Source: a virus
Length of the DNA stretch: 26,111 nucleotides
Strand: one strand, 5' to 3'
IMG/VR virus record: IMGVR_UViG_3300020581_000029
Span: 1 to 26,111 of that record
Position 1 is the stretch's first letter. Each line of letters starts with the position of its first letter. A program made the translations under genes and the position numbers. The notes under the pieces are model-generated. The model did not search any database. It had not been told where the DNA came from and was given only the letters and a program-made list of their open reading frames with translations. This document shows, in pieces, positions 1 through 6,479 of the stretch.

Positions 1-292
1 AGGTTTGCGGTTAACTCTGAACCGTCGTCCGACAGACCGGACGTAAAATGTTGTGGGTGATTCGTGCAACCAAAACTTCAACCCGTCGCAAAGGAGAAGT
101 GGAGGAAACGCAGGGCAAGCCAGGAAACTGGAGCAGGAGCTTAGCAAACTCCGAAAGCCTCTGTGTCTTGCTTCTCCTTTGTGGCGACAAGGCTGCTCTC
201 GTTTAGGGGATAGGAACTCCGTCTTCCAAGCGGAACCTATTCTGGTCGCGGAGAGCAGCCCTGCCGCCAACTGGCGGAAGAGGGAAAAACGA
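1..292 (+). ncRNA. Structured noncoding region, probable RNA element (5' end outside window)
   Basis: About 290 bases without a convincing gene but with a series of inverted repeats: 8-12/20-24, 26-31/38-43 (CGTCCG/CGGACG), a long-range pair 85-99/171-188 (15 bp with a 3-nt bulge), 191-200/251-260 (10 perfect bp, with nested pairs 210-214/236-240 and 218-221/231-234), and 264-268/273-277 (CCGCC-aact-GGCGG). TTTGCG at 4-9 can alternatively pair with CGCAAA at 87-92. An open frame from a GTG at 53 runs through this region into the next gene, but its first 80 codons coincide with the stems and have no ribosome binding site, so I read them as non-coding. I cannot assign a known RNA family. Part of the left end matches the element at 5503-5602. 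Confidence 0.5.
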
Positions 293-493
293 ATGATCCC
301 AATGCGTATCCTCAGTCGGGTCCGGCTGTCCAATGGCCGGATCAACTACAAGGTTAATTCCACAAGCGATGCAAGGAAACGCTATACTGTTCAGTTCTCT
401 GGCAAGACGCCCAAGGGCTGTTCTTGTAGAGGCTGGATTTTCAACCGTGTCAACTGCCGACATATAAGGTTCGTGAAAGGAAAGGTGGCCTGA
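293..493 (+). CDS. Small SWIM-type zinc-finger protein
   Basis: This 66-aa basic protein carries a CxC-x9-CxH pattern (C43, C45, C55, H57), the signature of SWIM zinc fingers, which bind DNA or protein partners. I chose the ATG at 293, which follows a purine-rich AGAGGG stretch; the frame stays open upstream to a GTG at 53, but that part overlaps strong RNA hairpins. The stop lies one base before the next start, so it is probably translated together with the HNH gene. A second SWIM protein lies at 6780. Its partner and role are unknown. Confidence 0.55.
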   Translation: MIPMRILSRVRLSNGRINYKVNSTSDARKRYTVQFSGKTPKGCSCRGWIFNRVNCRHIRFVKGKVA

Positions 494-494
494 C

Positions 495-812
495 ATGTCC
501 ATGAGGAAATCAACCCGTCAGGAGCTACGGAAGGCTAGAGAGCTCCTGCGATTCTGTCTACGCGGTAAGGTTTGCTGGTTCAGGTTCTGCCGCAAACCTT
601 TACTAAACGATGTTTCATACGCCAAAGATGGCGACGGCCAGGGAAGCCCTATCTCCAGGCGGATAACCATCCACCACAAGGACGGTGACCACGACAACGA
701 TGACCGGCGGAACAAGAAACTGGTCCACACCAGCTGTCACAAACGATATCACATACGAAAACGGCGGCGAGAAGAAAAGGCCGCAAGGAGGCAGAATGGC
801 AAGGCCATATAA
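495..812 (+). CDS. HNH endonuclease family protein
   Basis: This 105-aa protein is very basic. C27 and C32 form one zinc half-site. The core reads ITIHHKDGDHDN (H60, H61, D63, D65), followed by H78, C81, H82 and H86, which fits the HNH/beta-beta-alpha-metal nuclease fold with a structural zinc. HNH proteins of this size in phages are nicking or homing endonucleases or packaging-associated nucleases; which applies here cannot be told. No terminase is in the window. The start at 495 follows an AAGGTGG stretch; the ATG at 501 is an in-frame alternative. A homing role is conceivable because a structured RNA lies just upstream, but no intron core was recognised. Confidence 0.7.
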   Translation: MSMRKSTRQELRKARELLRFCLRGKVCWFRFCRKPLLNDVSYAKDGDGQGSPISRRITIHHKDGDHDNDDRRNKKLVHTSCHKRYHIRKRRREEKAARRQNGKAI

Positions 813-843
813 AACGTTCTGTATAGAAAGCAAGGAACCTGAG

Positions 844-869
844 GCTGACGCCGAAGGAACGGCGTGAGC
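844..869 (+). other. Hairpin (10 bp, one mismatch)
   Basis: GCTGACGCCG at 844-853 pairs with CGGCGTGAGC at 860-869 around the loop AAGGAA, with one mismatch. No T-run follows, so it is not an ordinary terminator. Confidence 0.4.
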
Positions 870-952
870 TTGAGGAAATTCTGAAGCGTACCACTTTACG
901 GGTAGGCAAGCAACGGATTAGGCTCACGCTTTTGGAGTACGAAAATTTCTAG
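845..952 (+). CDS. Possible 35-aa ORF with non-AUG start
   Basis: A short frame beginning at CTG 845 encodes a charged helix-rich peptide starting LTPKERRELEEIL and ending LLEYENF. Its composition is protein-like and an AAGGA sits 8-9 bases upstream, but no ATG, GTG or TTG is available in frame after the stop at 824-826. Its first codons overlap an imperfect hairpin (844-853/860-869). It could be a real small gene with a CTG start, the remains of a gene, or chance. Confidence 0.25.
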   Translation: MTPKERRELEEILKRTTLRVGKQRIRLTLLEYENF

Positions 953-1058
953 GTAGTAGGGTTATAGCCTAGCTGTAGCCGGAACGCTTGTAGGACTCCC
1001 TATTGGTTCCTACTGGGGACCTGTAGGGGGATTTCATTTAGCCCAAGGAGGCTAACCT
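949..1058 (+). promoter_or_regulatory. Leader with alternative hairpins upstream of the gene at 1059
   Basis: CTAGG (949-953) can pair with CCTAG (968-972). TCCTAC at 1008-1013 can pair either upstream with GTAGGA (990-995) or, as CCTAC, downstream with GTAGG (1023-1027), so two exclusive folds exist. The ribosome binding site AAGGAGG lies in a small TAGCC/GGCTA hairpin (about 1040-1055). The stretch TGTAGGGGGATT recurs before the sigma-like gene at 10808. Function inferred only. Confidence 0.35.
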
Positions 1059-1241
1059 ATGGAAGACAATCTGGACCACAAGGACGCGGTACTTGCTCAG
1101 TTCACAGAAGGACTGGACCGCTGTGCAATCTGCAAGGGGCAACTAGCTGTCGCTAGGAAGGCGGAATACTCAGGTGGCAAACAGTGGCCCTATTACTACT
1201 GTCCGAATCCCGGTTGTATAATGTTCGGGAGGGATCAATGA
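1059..1241 (+). CDS. Small zinc-ribbon protein
   Basis: A 60-aa protein with two cysteine pairs, C22-x2-C25 and C48-x4-C53, typical of a single zinc ribbon. The spacing and the YYYCPNPGC stretch resemble rubredoxin-knuckle type ribbons. AAGGAGG precedes the ATG, and the stop overlaps the next start as ATGA, so the two genes are translationally coupled. No enzymatic motif is visible. It is probably a nucleic-acid or protein-binding accessory protein, but its role is unknown. Confidence 0.6.
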   Translation: MEDNLDHKDAVLAQFTEGLDRCAICKGQLAVARKAEYSGGKQWPYYYCPNPGCIMFGRDQ

Positions 1242-1408
1242 GCAGTAGGTTCATACGAGAAAAACCTAAACCAGTTCCTTCCTGTTGGAAATGTCGTAAG
1301 CCACTGAACGGACCACGACCGTTCTTCTGCAATGCAAAATGTGCAGAGGAATGGGCCATGCAAGAAGCATTTGTTCTGGATCGTAGGATGGAAAAGTACC
1401 GCAAGTAA
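1238..1408 (+). CDS. Small zinc-finger protein (MYM/TRASH-like)
   Basis: A 56-aa protein with C16-x2-C19 and C31-x3-C35; the second half reads FFCNAKCAEEW, like the treble-clef MYM/TRASH fingers, which often mediate protein contacts. The ATG at 1238 follows GGGAGGG and overlaps the previous stop as ATGA, which decides the start; the frame extends upstream to 1184 without a better site. Function unknown. Confidence 0.6.
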   Translation: MSSRFIREKPKPVPSCWKCRKPLNGPRPFFCNAKCAEEWAMQEAFVLDRRMEKYRK

Positions 1409-1464
1409 ATTCTGCCCCAACGTGGGCATTCTGAATTCCCCCAAACCAAAAAGGAGAAACAAAT

Positions 1465-2877
1465 ATGTCTCATGCAACAATTGATCGTGCAAAAATCACG
1501 TTGAGAATATGTCAGAATTGCAAAGGGCTAGATGGACATCACTTCATCACGACAAAGAAGAGATGTCTAATCTGCGACCGGATCACTTCCCCTCTGGACG
1601 CAGACTTCATCTTCAGGAAGGACAAGGAAGCGAAGATGAAATCGAAATGGCCCAAGAACATCAAACGGTTCCCACGAGAACTGACCGCTGACAAGGATCA
1701 GCAAATCGTGGTGAACGTAATCCAAGAAAAGGTAAAGGACTTCGAGTGTCCTGGCAAGATAACCGATGTCAAGAAAGGACCGATCGTTACGGAGTATGAG
1801 TTCATGCCGGATCGGTACACCAGGCTGAAACGCTTGAAGACCTTGAACGAGGACTTGGCCGTGGCTCTCTCTGCGGAGACCGTCACGATCCAACGTATCC
1901 CCGGCAAGAATACGATGAGCATTTCCATCCCAAACAAGGACCGGAAGACTGTCACGTTCAATGACTGCCTTAAGAACGTGGCAGAAGTGGAGAAGGAAAT
2001 GGCCGTGCCTATCAACTTTGGTATCACTGCTTCTGGTGAACCGATGGTTGTGGACTTGGCTGATTGTCTCCATATGCTTGTCGGTGGACAAACTGGATCG
2101 GGAAAATCGGTGTTCCTGAACAACCTATTACTCTCGATGCTTGTCCATAGATCACCGAAAGAGCTCAACCTATATCTAGTGGATCCGAAGTCGGTGGAGC
2201 TCTTCCCGTACAAAGGAATACCCCATCTCCAGAGTGAGCCACTCAACGATGTGTGGAGAGCTCTTGGGATGATGGATGGGCTCATCGAAGAGATGAAACG
2301 ACGGACTACGTTCTTTGAAATCACTGGCGTGAAGAATCTGAAAGAGTTCAACGCCTTGATGGACAAGAACGGAAAGCCTGATGAGAAGAAACCATATGTC
2401 GTAGCGGTCTTTGACGAGATCGCTGACATGATCCTCCAACAGAAGAAGGAGTTCACCCAGCGTATGGCACAGATTGCTCAGATGGCCCGAGCCTCTGGAA
2501 TCTATGTCATAGCAGCAACCCAGCGTCCTTCGGTAGATATACTGAAGGGCACTATAAAGGTTAACTTCCCGACCCGAGTAGCCTTCCGCGTCCCGTCGGC
2601 TGTGGATAGCAAGACCATCCTCAACTTTAAGGGAGCGGAGCAGTTGTTAGGACGAGGCGATATGTTTGCGCTTCTTCCTCACAAGAGTGCTGCTCAAGGG
2701 TTCGGCTTCCACTTGCACTCACCACTTGTCACCAACGAAGAGCGAGACAAGATTCTCGATCAAATCAAAGCGATCGGGTTCGATTCTCGCTGCGTAGCGG
2801 ACGGTCCTCTTCCTGGGCAAAAGGCTACTGGAACAAACGGGAAGTCTGTCGTCCCGATCAAGAAGGAGTCTAAATGA
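1465..2877 (+). CDS. FtsK/SpoIIIE-type DNA translocase ATPase, membrane anchor absent
   Basis: A 470-aa motor protein. Residues 16-37 form an N-terminal zinc ribbon (C16, C19, C34, C37). About 75-180 match the FtsK alpha domain (GPIVTEYEF region), and about 185-440 the RecA-like beta domain with Walker A GGQTGSGKS near 206-214 and Walker B VVAVFDEIADM near 312. FtsK proteins pump double-stranded DNA using ATP. The usual N-terminal membrane segments and the C-terminal gamma winged helix that reads KOPS sites are missing, so this is a soluble motor, perhaps for DNA segregation, packaging or replication. It carries RFPR at residues 68-71, between zinc ribbon and alpha domain. AAGGAG precedes the start; the stop overlaps the next gene. 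Confidence 0.9.
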   Translation: MSHATIDRAKITLRICQNCKGLDGHHFITTKKRCLICDRITSPLDADFIFRKDKEAKMKSKWPKNIKRFPRELTADKDQQIVVNVIQEKVKDFECPGKITDVKKGPIVTEYEFMPDRYTRLKRLKTLNEDLAVALSAETVTIQRIPGKNTMSISIPNKDRKTVTFNDCLKNVAEVEKEMAVPINFGITASGEPMVVDLADCLHMLVGGQTGSGKSVFLNNLLLSMLVHRSPKELNLYLVDPKSVELFPYKGIPHLQSEPLNDVWRALGMMDGLIEEMKRRTTFFEITGVKNLKEFNALMDKNGKPDEKKPYVVAVFDEIADMILQQKKEFTQRMAQIAQMARASGIYVIAATQRPSVDILKGTIKVNFPTRVAFRVPSAVDSKTILNFKGAEQLLGRGDMFALLPHKSAAQGFGFHLHSPLVTNEERDKILDQIKAIGFDSRCVADGPLPGQKATGTNGKSVVPIKKESK

Positions 2878-3431
2878 ACCTCTTCTACATCGTATACCAG
2901 GTTGTGCCTCGAGATCCTCCTTCTAGTTGGGTGGATCTCGAGCAACAACTGGTGTTCATCTCACGTACGAAGGCTGAACACTACATCAAAAAACATCAGG
3001 GGATATTTCTCCTTCAAGAAATGTGGGCTCAGAGATGGATTGAAGGGAAACCGTCCCCTGTAAAATTCAGAGAAGCTAAAAGCTGGAGGAAAAAGAAAAT
3101 GGCACTTCCACTCTCACTTCAGACCAGAATCATGCGGACAATCACTAGATTCGCAGCAGATCACAAGATGAAGGAGGAGGTTGTTGAAAAGATCCTCAAA
3201 GATATTAACGAGGATCAGATTCTCTCAGAATTAGGGCTGGACACCTCTGCTACTGTAAGAGCCATGATTGACTATCACTCTGAGGATAAGCAGGACCTCA
3301 GATATGCGGATCTGCTGCTGTATGTTGGACCAAGAGATTTCCAGTGGCGAATGCGCGATGGAGAACTTGTTGGAGCAGGTACGCGTGTAGAAGGAGGGAT
3401 CATAGATGAAGACTGTAGTCGCCGTTCTTGA
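2874..3431 (+). CDS. Hypothetical protein with possible internal start
   Basis: A 185-aa protein of unknown family, coupled to the FtsK-like gene by an ATGA overlap. The first 75 residues form one unit (starting MNLFYIVYQVV) ending in a basic run. Residue 76 is an in-frame methionine (ATG 3099) preceded by a good AGCTGGAGG site, so the helical second half, which begins MALPLSLQTRIMRTITRF, may also be made alone. No motif was recognised. The last 26 bases overlap the next gene. Confidence 0.6.
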   Translation: MNLFYIVYQVVPRDPPSSWVDLEQQLVFISRTKAEHYIKKHQGIFLLQEMWAQRWIEGKPSPVKFREAKSWRKKKMALPLSLQTRIMRTITRFAADHKMKEEVVEKILKDINEDQILSELGLDTSATVRAMIDYHSEDKQDLRYADLLLYVGPRDFQWRMRDGELVGAGTRVEGGIIDEDCSRRS

Positions 3432-3897
3432 CACCATGTGGGGAGAGCGAAATGCTAGAGCCCCACGATATTTCCAAATCAACCCTAACAACCGATCTGG
3501 GAAAATGCTGTACAGATTGGTCGGTCCGTACAGAAGGCTCTGGGTCACAAATTCCTGTCGGGAGATGGTTAACAATGCTCGCCGGCATGGTAAACCAGAT
3601 CCTGGATGGCTGGCCGAAAACCTGCGTCGTCTGAAGCCAGATCTAGTCCTCGTCTGTGGAAAGATAGCTCAGAAGACGTTCCGAGAGGCTTGTCCTATGA
3701 AGTGGGATGGATGTGATGATATATCCATCCCGCATCCAGCTGCTAGGAACTGGAGTCAGAAGCAGATCAAACGGATCTCCAGAAAGATTGAGAAGAAGCT
3801 GGGAGATCCAGTTGAGGAAGTCTGTATGGTCTGTTGGGAGCCAGCAGATCCAGACCATCCTCACAAGAAATGCAATAGGTTGTGGAGGATCTTGTGA
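3406..3897 (+). CDS. Uracil-DNA-glycosylase-fold protein with C-terminal zinc site
   Basis: A 163-aa protein. The middle reads LKPDLVLVCGKIAQKTF (about 76-92), followed by ISIPHPAARNW (107-116). These match the UDG superfamily's second beta strand with its LG-A helix and the HP(S/A) motif, though the N-terminal catalytic GE-PG motif is not evident. It may therefore be a non-catalytic or divergent UDG-like protein. Residues 140-156 (C140, C143, H153, C156) suggest a small zinc site. AAGGAGG precedes the ATG. The UDG-Pol fusion at 17760 contains a fuller UDG domain. Confidence 0.6.
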   Translation: MKTVVAVLDTMWGERNARAPRYFQINPNNRSGKMLYRLVGPYRRLWVTNSCREMVNNARRHGKPDPGWLAENLRRLKPDLVLVCGKIAQKTFREACPMKWDGCDDISIPHPAARNWSQKQIKRISRKIEKKLGDPVEEVCMVCWEPADPDHPHKKCNRLWRIL

Positions 3898-4088
3898 ATG
3901 ATGACACTAGGGCCAAGTTGATTGAAATCGTTCTAGAAGAATTGGGAAGGCAGAAAGCAGTTCATCTTCTAGGACGACTGAAGAAGGACATCAAGGATGA
4001 TCAGGAATTTCTCCACGAAGTAGGAATGTTGCATGTCCTAGCAAAGTTTGCATTTCCCTCAACGGGGGGATCCTATGACGACGAATGA
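3894..4088 (+). CDS. Hypothetical small helical protein
   Basis: A 64-aa acidic, helix-rich protein. I start it at GTG 3894, which overlaps the previous stop as GTGA and follows GGAGG by five bases; a GTG at 3882 is in frame but lies on top of that site. No known family was recognised. Confidence 0.55.
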   Translation: MNDDTRAKLIEIVLEELGRQKAVHLLGRLKKDIKDDQEFLHEVGMLHVLAKFAFPSTGGSYDDE

Positions 4089-4365
4089 TAAAATGACTCA
4101 CCGTCAATTGGAGATTCTTAATTTGCTGTGCAAAGGATATACCTCCAAAGAAGTAGCAGCCAGATTGGGAATCTCTGTAAAGACTGCTGAGACTCATAGA
4201 TCCAACATCATGCGTAAGTCTGGCGTAGATAACACTGTCAGACTGCTGCTATGGTCGTTGGTCTATGGAAAGGTAGACTACATGGTTCTCGGCAATGAGT
4301 TGATAGTAGAACAACTTCTGGGATTCCCAGAAAGAAATGGAGATGATCATGTGGAACCCATTTAG
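4075..4365 (+). CDS. LuxR/GerE-type helix-turn-helix protein
   Basis: A 96-aa protein whose first 60 residues are a textbook GerE domain: LTHRQLEILNLL-type helix 1 (here MTHRQLEILNLL), then CKGYTSKEVAARLGIS and VKTAETHRSNIM recognition helices. No receiver or ligand domain is attached. It probably binds promoter DNA as a small stand-alone regulator of phage or host genes. The start at 4075 follows GGGGGG; the frame extends to 4048 without a better site. It overlaps the preceding gene by 14 bases. Confidence 0.8.
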   Translation: MTTNDKMTHRQLEILNLLCKGYTSKEVAARLGISVKTAETHRSNIMRKSGVDNTVRLLLWSLVYGKVDYMVLGNELIVEQLLGFPERNGDDHVEPI

Positions 4366-4747
4366 GAGTAGGGAACCGAAACAAACTCTGGTAGAAGTGG
4401 AGATTGCTATTAAGAACATTTTGGGTTACGATCCGGTAGAAAAGGGTCGTATCCCAGACGAAGATCTTCTGAAGGTTAAGCACTTGGTCAGATTGAGAGA
4501 CGACCTGTTGTTCAAGAGCTTTGAAGAAAGACAGTGTCCAGACTGTCATGGGAAGAATTTCATCATGGGTCCACATGGAGGTATGTCCCAGAATATAGAG
4601 TGCTCTTCCTGTGGGTCCAATTTCAATGTCGGTCCATTTGACGATGGGGTGTTTCTAGGATCAGTATTCATGGTTGATAGAATCGGCTGGAACATCTCTG
4701 GTCGGTGGGCTGAGAAAGGGAGGCTGAAAGAAGAAAAATCTGCGTAG
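4349..4747 (+). CDS. Zinc-ribbon protein
   Basis: A 132-aa protein with a helical N-terminal half and a zinc ribbon at C63, C66, C85, C88 (CPDCHGKNF then ECSSCGSNFNV), separated by GPHGGMSQN. Similar ribbons are found in phage proteins of unknown function. Three in-frame ATGs lie at 4337, 4343 and 4349; GGAG six bases before 4349 favours the last. The gene overlaps the LuxR-type gene by 17 bases. Confidence 0.6.
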   Translation: MWNPFRSREPKQTLVEVEIAIKNILGYDPVEKGRIPDEDLLKVKHLVRLRDDLLFKSFEERQCPDCHGKNFIMGPHGGMSQNIECSSCGSNFNVGPFDDGVFLGSVFMVDRIGWNISGRWAEKGRLKEEKSA

Positions 4748-4784
4748 CTCTGAGCGGGGGACATTTCCCCTAAAGGAGAAAATT

Positions 4785-5063
4785 ATGCCACGTGGTGTAT
4801 ATCCTCGTCAGCCAAGGGTCTCTACTGTCAGAATAATTCCTAAGGTCAGGTTGTCCGCGAAAGAGCGGAGCTCACTCGAACTACCCAAGGAGCCGATCGA
4901 AGTTCTAACGGACGACGATCCAACCCTGGGAAATGTTCTCAAGCGTATCACCCTCACGTACAATGAGAGAGAAGACCATGCTGATAAGGCCAGCTATCTC
5001 AAGTATCTGTACGAGGCACTTGATGACATCGATGACAGCATGAAGACAGACGAGGAAGTCTGA
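4785..5063 (+). CDS. Hypothetical protein
   Basis: A 92-aa protein with a basic N-terminus (MPRGVYPRQPRV) and an acidic C-terminal half. AAAGGAG precedes the ATG. It is followed by an 8-bp hairpin and a noncoding stretch, so it may end a transcript. No family recognised. Confidence 0.6.
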   Translation: MPRGVYPRQPRVSTVRIIPKVRLSAKERSSLELPKEPIEVLTDDDPTLGNVLKRITLTYNEREDHADKASYLKYLYEALDDIDDSMKTDEEV

Positions 5064-5069
5064 TCCTTT

Positions 5070-5092
5070 GGGAGGCAGAAAGAGTGCCTCCC
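5070..5092 (+). terminator. Terminator-like hairpin without T-run
   Basis: GGGAGGCA (5070-5077) pairs perfectly with TGCCTCCC (5085-5092) around a 7-nt loop, directly after the stop of the previous gene. No T-rich tail follows, so it may be an RNA-stability or weak terminator hairpin. Confidence 0.4.
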
Positions 5093-5134
5093 GCTCAGAG
5101 TTTCGTGTGTCAAATAAAAGAAAAGGAGAACGCC

Positions 5135-5185
5135 ATGACTCATGCACCTCCTGTAGTGCGCAACGCAAATAAAATGAATATGTAG
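5135..5185 (+). CDS. Possible 16-aa leader peptide
   Basis: An AAAAGGAG site sits before ATG 5135, which opens a 16-codon frame (MTHAPPVVRNANKMNM). It lies alone in a 214-base interval between genes and is followed by two hairpins, CGGCG-acat-CGCCG (5189-5202) and an 8-bp stem 5218-5225/5237-5244. This is the layout of a leader peptide with downstream RNA structure, but nothing in the peptide points to a specific amino-acid signal. Confidence 0.35.
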   Translation: MTHAPPVVRNANKMNM

Positions 5186-5188
5186 GAT

Positions 5189-5244
5189 CGGCGACATCGC
5201 CGGCAAAATGCTTGGAGGAGGGGAGTTCGAGAGGAGCTCCCCTC
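5189..5244 (+). promoter_or_regulatory. Two hairpins before the basic-protein gene
   Basis: CGGCG/CGCCG (5189-5193/5198-5202, loop acat) and GAGGGGAG/CTCCCCTC (5218-5225/5237-5244) lie between the 16-codon ORF and the ribosome binding site AAAGGAGG of the gene at 5278. They occupy the whole intergenic space. Confidence 0.4.
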
Positions 5245-5277
5245 TGGCTGTCAGACTGAGAAAGGAGGTACAAACAA

Positions 5278-5493
5278 ATGGCTGGACTAGCGAAAAAGCC
5301 TGCTGCGAAAGCGGCAGCTATTCTGAAGAAGTACATCGGATCCGCTAAGGATATGCTGAAGATGCTCGATGAGCTCAAAGAAGCGTCCAAGAATCGTGGA
5401 TTCCGAAAGTCACTTCGAAGGATTGCCAAGGCAGTGAGACGTTCTGAAAAGAAACTGACCAAGGCAGTCAACAAGGCCAAAGTAGCTGCATAA
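5278..5493 (+). CDS. Small lysine/alanine-rich basic protein
   Basis: A 71-aa protein, strongly basic, rich in lysine and alanine, starting MAGLAKKPAAKAAAILKKY and predicted to be mostly helical. The composition resembles histone-H1-like or other non-specific DNA-binding proteins, but no family signature is visible. A strong AAAGGAGG site precedes the ATG. It sits between two structured noncoding stretches, suggesting its own regulation. Confidence 0.6.
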   Translation: MAGLAKKPAAKAAAILKKYIGSAKDMLKMLDELKEASKNRGFRKSLRRIAKAVRRSEKKLTKAVNKAKVAA

Positions 5494-5502
5494 TGCTGTA
5501 AA

Positions 5503-5602
5503 AACGGGCGGAGATTCGGATGCTCTGGGTTGAGACGGACTATGGCGTCCGTACGACTGGACGTAAAGAGCCAGCCTCAGAGCATCCTAGCCTCCGCCCG
5601 TT
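5503..5602 (+). ncRNA. Structured RNA element with two exclusive inner folds
   Basis: A 100-nt intergenic element closed by a perfect 11-bp stem (5503-5513/5592-5602) and, inside it, a perfect 10-bp stem (5518-5527/5578-5587). In the apical part, GTCCGT (5547-5552) can pair upstream with ACGGAC (5535-5540), or CGTCC (5546-5550) can pair downstream with GGACG (5559-5563), so the two hairpins exclude each other. It lies between 5493 and the ribosome binding site at about 5615. There is no T-run, so it is not a plain terminator. The apical sequence GGTT-N14-CGTCCG..GGACGTAAA recurs at 9-47. Confidence 0.6.
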
Positions 5603-5626
5603 CAAATTTCTCAAAAGGAGAAAGTC

Positions 5627-6043
5627 ATGAAAAAGATTTCAAAGAAGCTTGAGAGGGAATTCCGTAAGTCTGCAAGTCAATTCATTGCTCGCATAATGGC
5701 AGAAGGTGCCATAGAAGAGGTCAAAGTAATGCCGATTGATCTCCAAATCTCCATCTTGAAGAAGACTGAGCGTTACTTCAAGGATGGGAAGTTCGCTCAG
5801 GACTCAAAGCAAGTCCAACGGAAGTATCTGAATTCTGCCGCCAAATGCCTCCAGACTCTTCAGGGTCAGATGGAGAGGACTATGGAAGCCATTCAAGGTG
5901 CTCTTATGATTATCCATGCTGAGCAGGATGCAAGAGATATTGGTACTGAACCATCTGACAAAATCCTCTCAAAGGATGAGAGGAGACGGCAATCTAGACT
6001 GGAACGCTACAGAAGTAGAATCCAAAAGAAAGGAGGGAAATAA
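5627..6043 (+). CDS. Hypothetical helical protein
   Basis: A 138-aa, basic, helix-rich protein with a highly charged C-terminus (SRLERYRSRIQKKGGK). AAAAGGAG precedes the ATG; the gene follows directly on the structured element at 5503-5602, so it is the likely target of any regulation by it. The stop overlaps the next start (TAATG). No family recognised. Confidence 0.6.
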   Translation: MKKISKKLEREFRKSASQFIARIMAEGAIEEVKVMPIDLQISILKKTERYFKDGKFAQDSKQVQRKYLNSAAKCLQTLQGQMERTMEAIQGALMIIHAEQDARDIGTEPSDKILSKDERRRQSRLERYRSRIQKKGGK

Positions 6044-6270
6044 TGGCGGAAAAGGTAATCCCAAAAGAACCACCAAAGAAGCCTTTCACAATCACACCAG
6101 AAGCCAAAGCTCTACTGTCTGACATTAAGGAAGTAGAGCAGACAGTTGGTAAGGACGCTCGGAAGGCTCGGCTCCTTACCATCACTGCGAGAGCCTTGCT
6201 AACCAAACTGGCAGAAGCCAGTCCAGCAGTGAAGTTTCTGCTGGAAGGAAAGGTGGAGAAGAAGACATGA
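6043..6270 (+). CDS. Hypothetical small protein
   Basis: A 75-aa protein with a proline/lysine-rich N-terminus (IPKEPPKKPF) and a helical remainder. It overlaps both neighbours by 1-4 bases and follows AAAGGAGG, so it is part of a tight translational unit. Not recognised. Confidence 0.55.
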   Translation: MAEKVIPKEPPKKPFTITPEAKALLSDIKEVEQTVGKDARKARLLTITARALLTKLAEASPAVKFLLEGKVEKKT

Positions 6271-6479
6271 ACGACTTTTACATGTGGTGGGAAAAGCTGG
6301 ATCTGAGAAAGAGAAGGATGGTGCTAGATAAGATTGGAGCTACTCGTTCCCAAAAAGATGCTCTTGTTGGGAGGAGTTGGATAGCTCTGAGTGGATGGGT
6401 TAGAAAGAAGCTGAAGAAGCTTCGTAACACCAATGTCACCAAGGATTCCTGGCAAAAGTTGATGGAGGAGACGTCATGA
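6267..6479 (+). CDS. Hypothetical small basic protein
   Basis: A 70-aa basic protein (MNDFYMWWEKLDLRKRRM...), tryptophan-rich for its size. ATGA overlap with the upstream gene and four-base overlap with the downstream one. No motif recognised. Confidence 0.5.
   Translation: MNDFYMWWEKLDLRKRRMVLDKIGATRSQKDALVGRSWIALSGWVRKKLKKLRNTNVTKDSWQKLMEETS

Noticed and set aside
53-292. N-terminal 80 codons of the 146-aa frame
   Set aside because: GTG without a good ribosome binding site, coding through strong RNA stems; the SWIM motif lies entirely after ATG 293. Left open as a possibility.
1003-1022. GGTTC-like T-arm suggesting a tRNA
   Set aside because: The rest of a cloverleaf (acceptor, anticodon arm, CCA end) cannot be formed around it.
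1567-2456. Long reverse-strand frames opposite the FtsK-like gene
   Set aside because: They lie opposite a clearly conserved gene and show no domain or ribosome binding site.
5503-5602. Pistol-type ribozyme because of the ACGTAAA after a hairpin
   Set aside because: The pseudoknot partner for the hairpin loop could not be found downstream in either copy.
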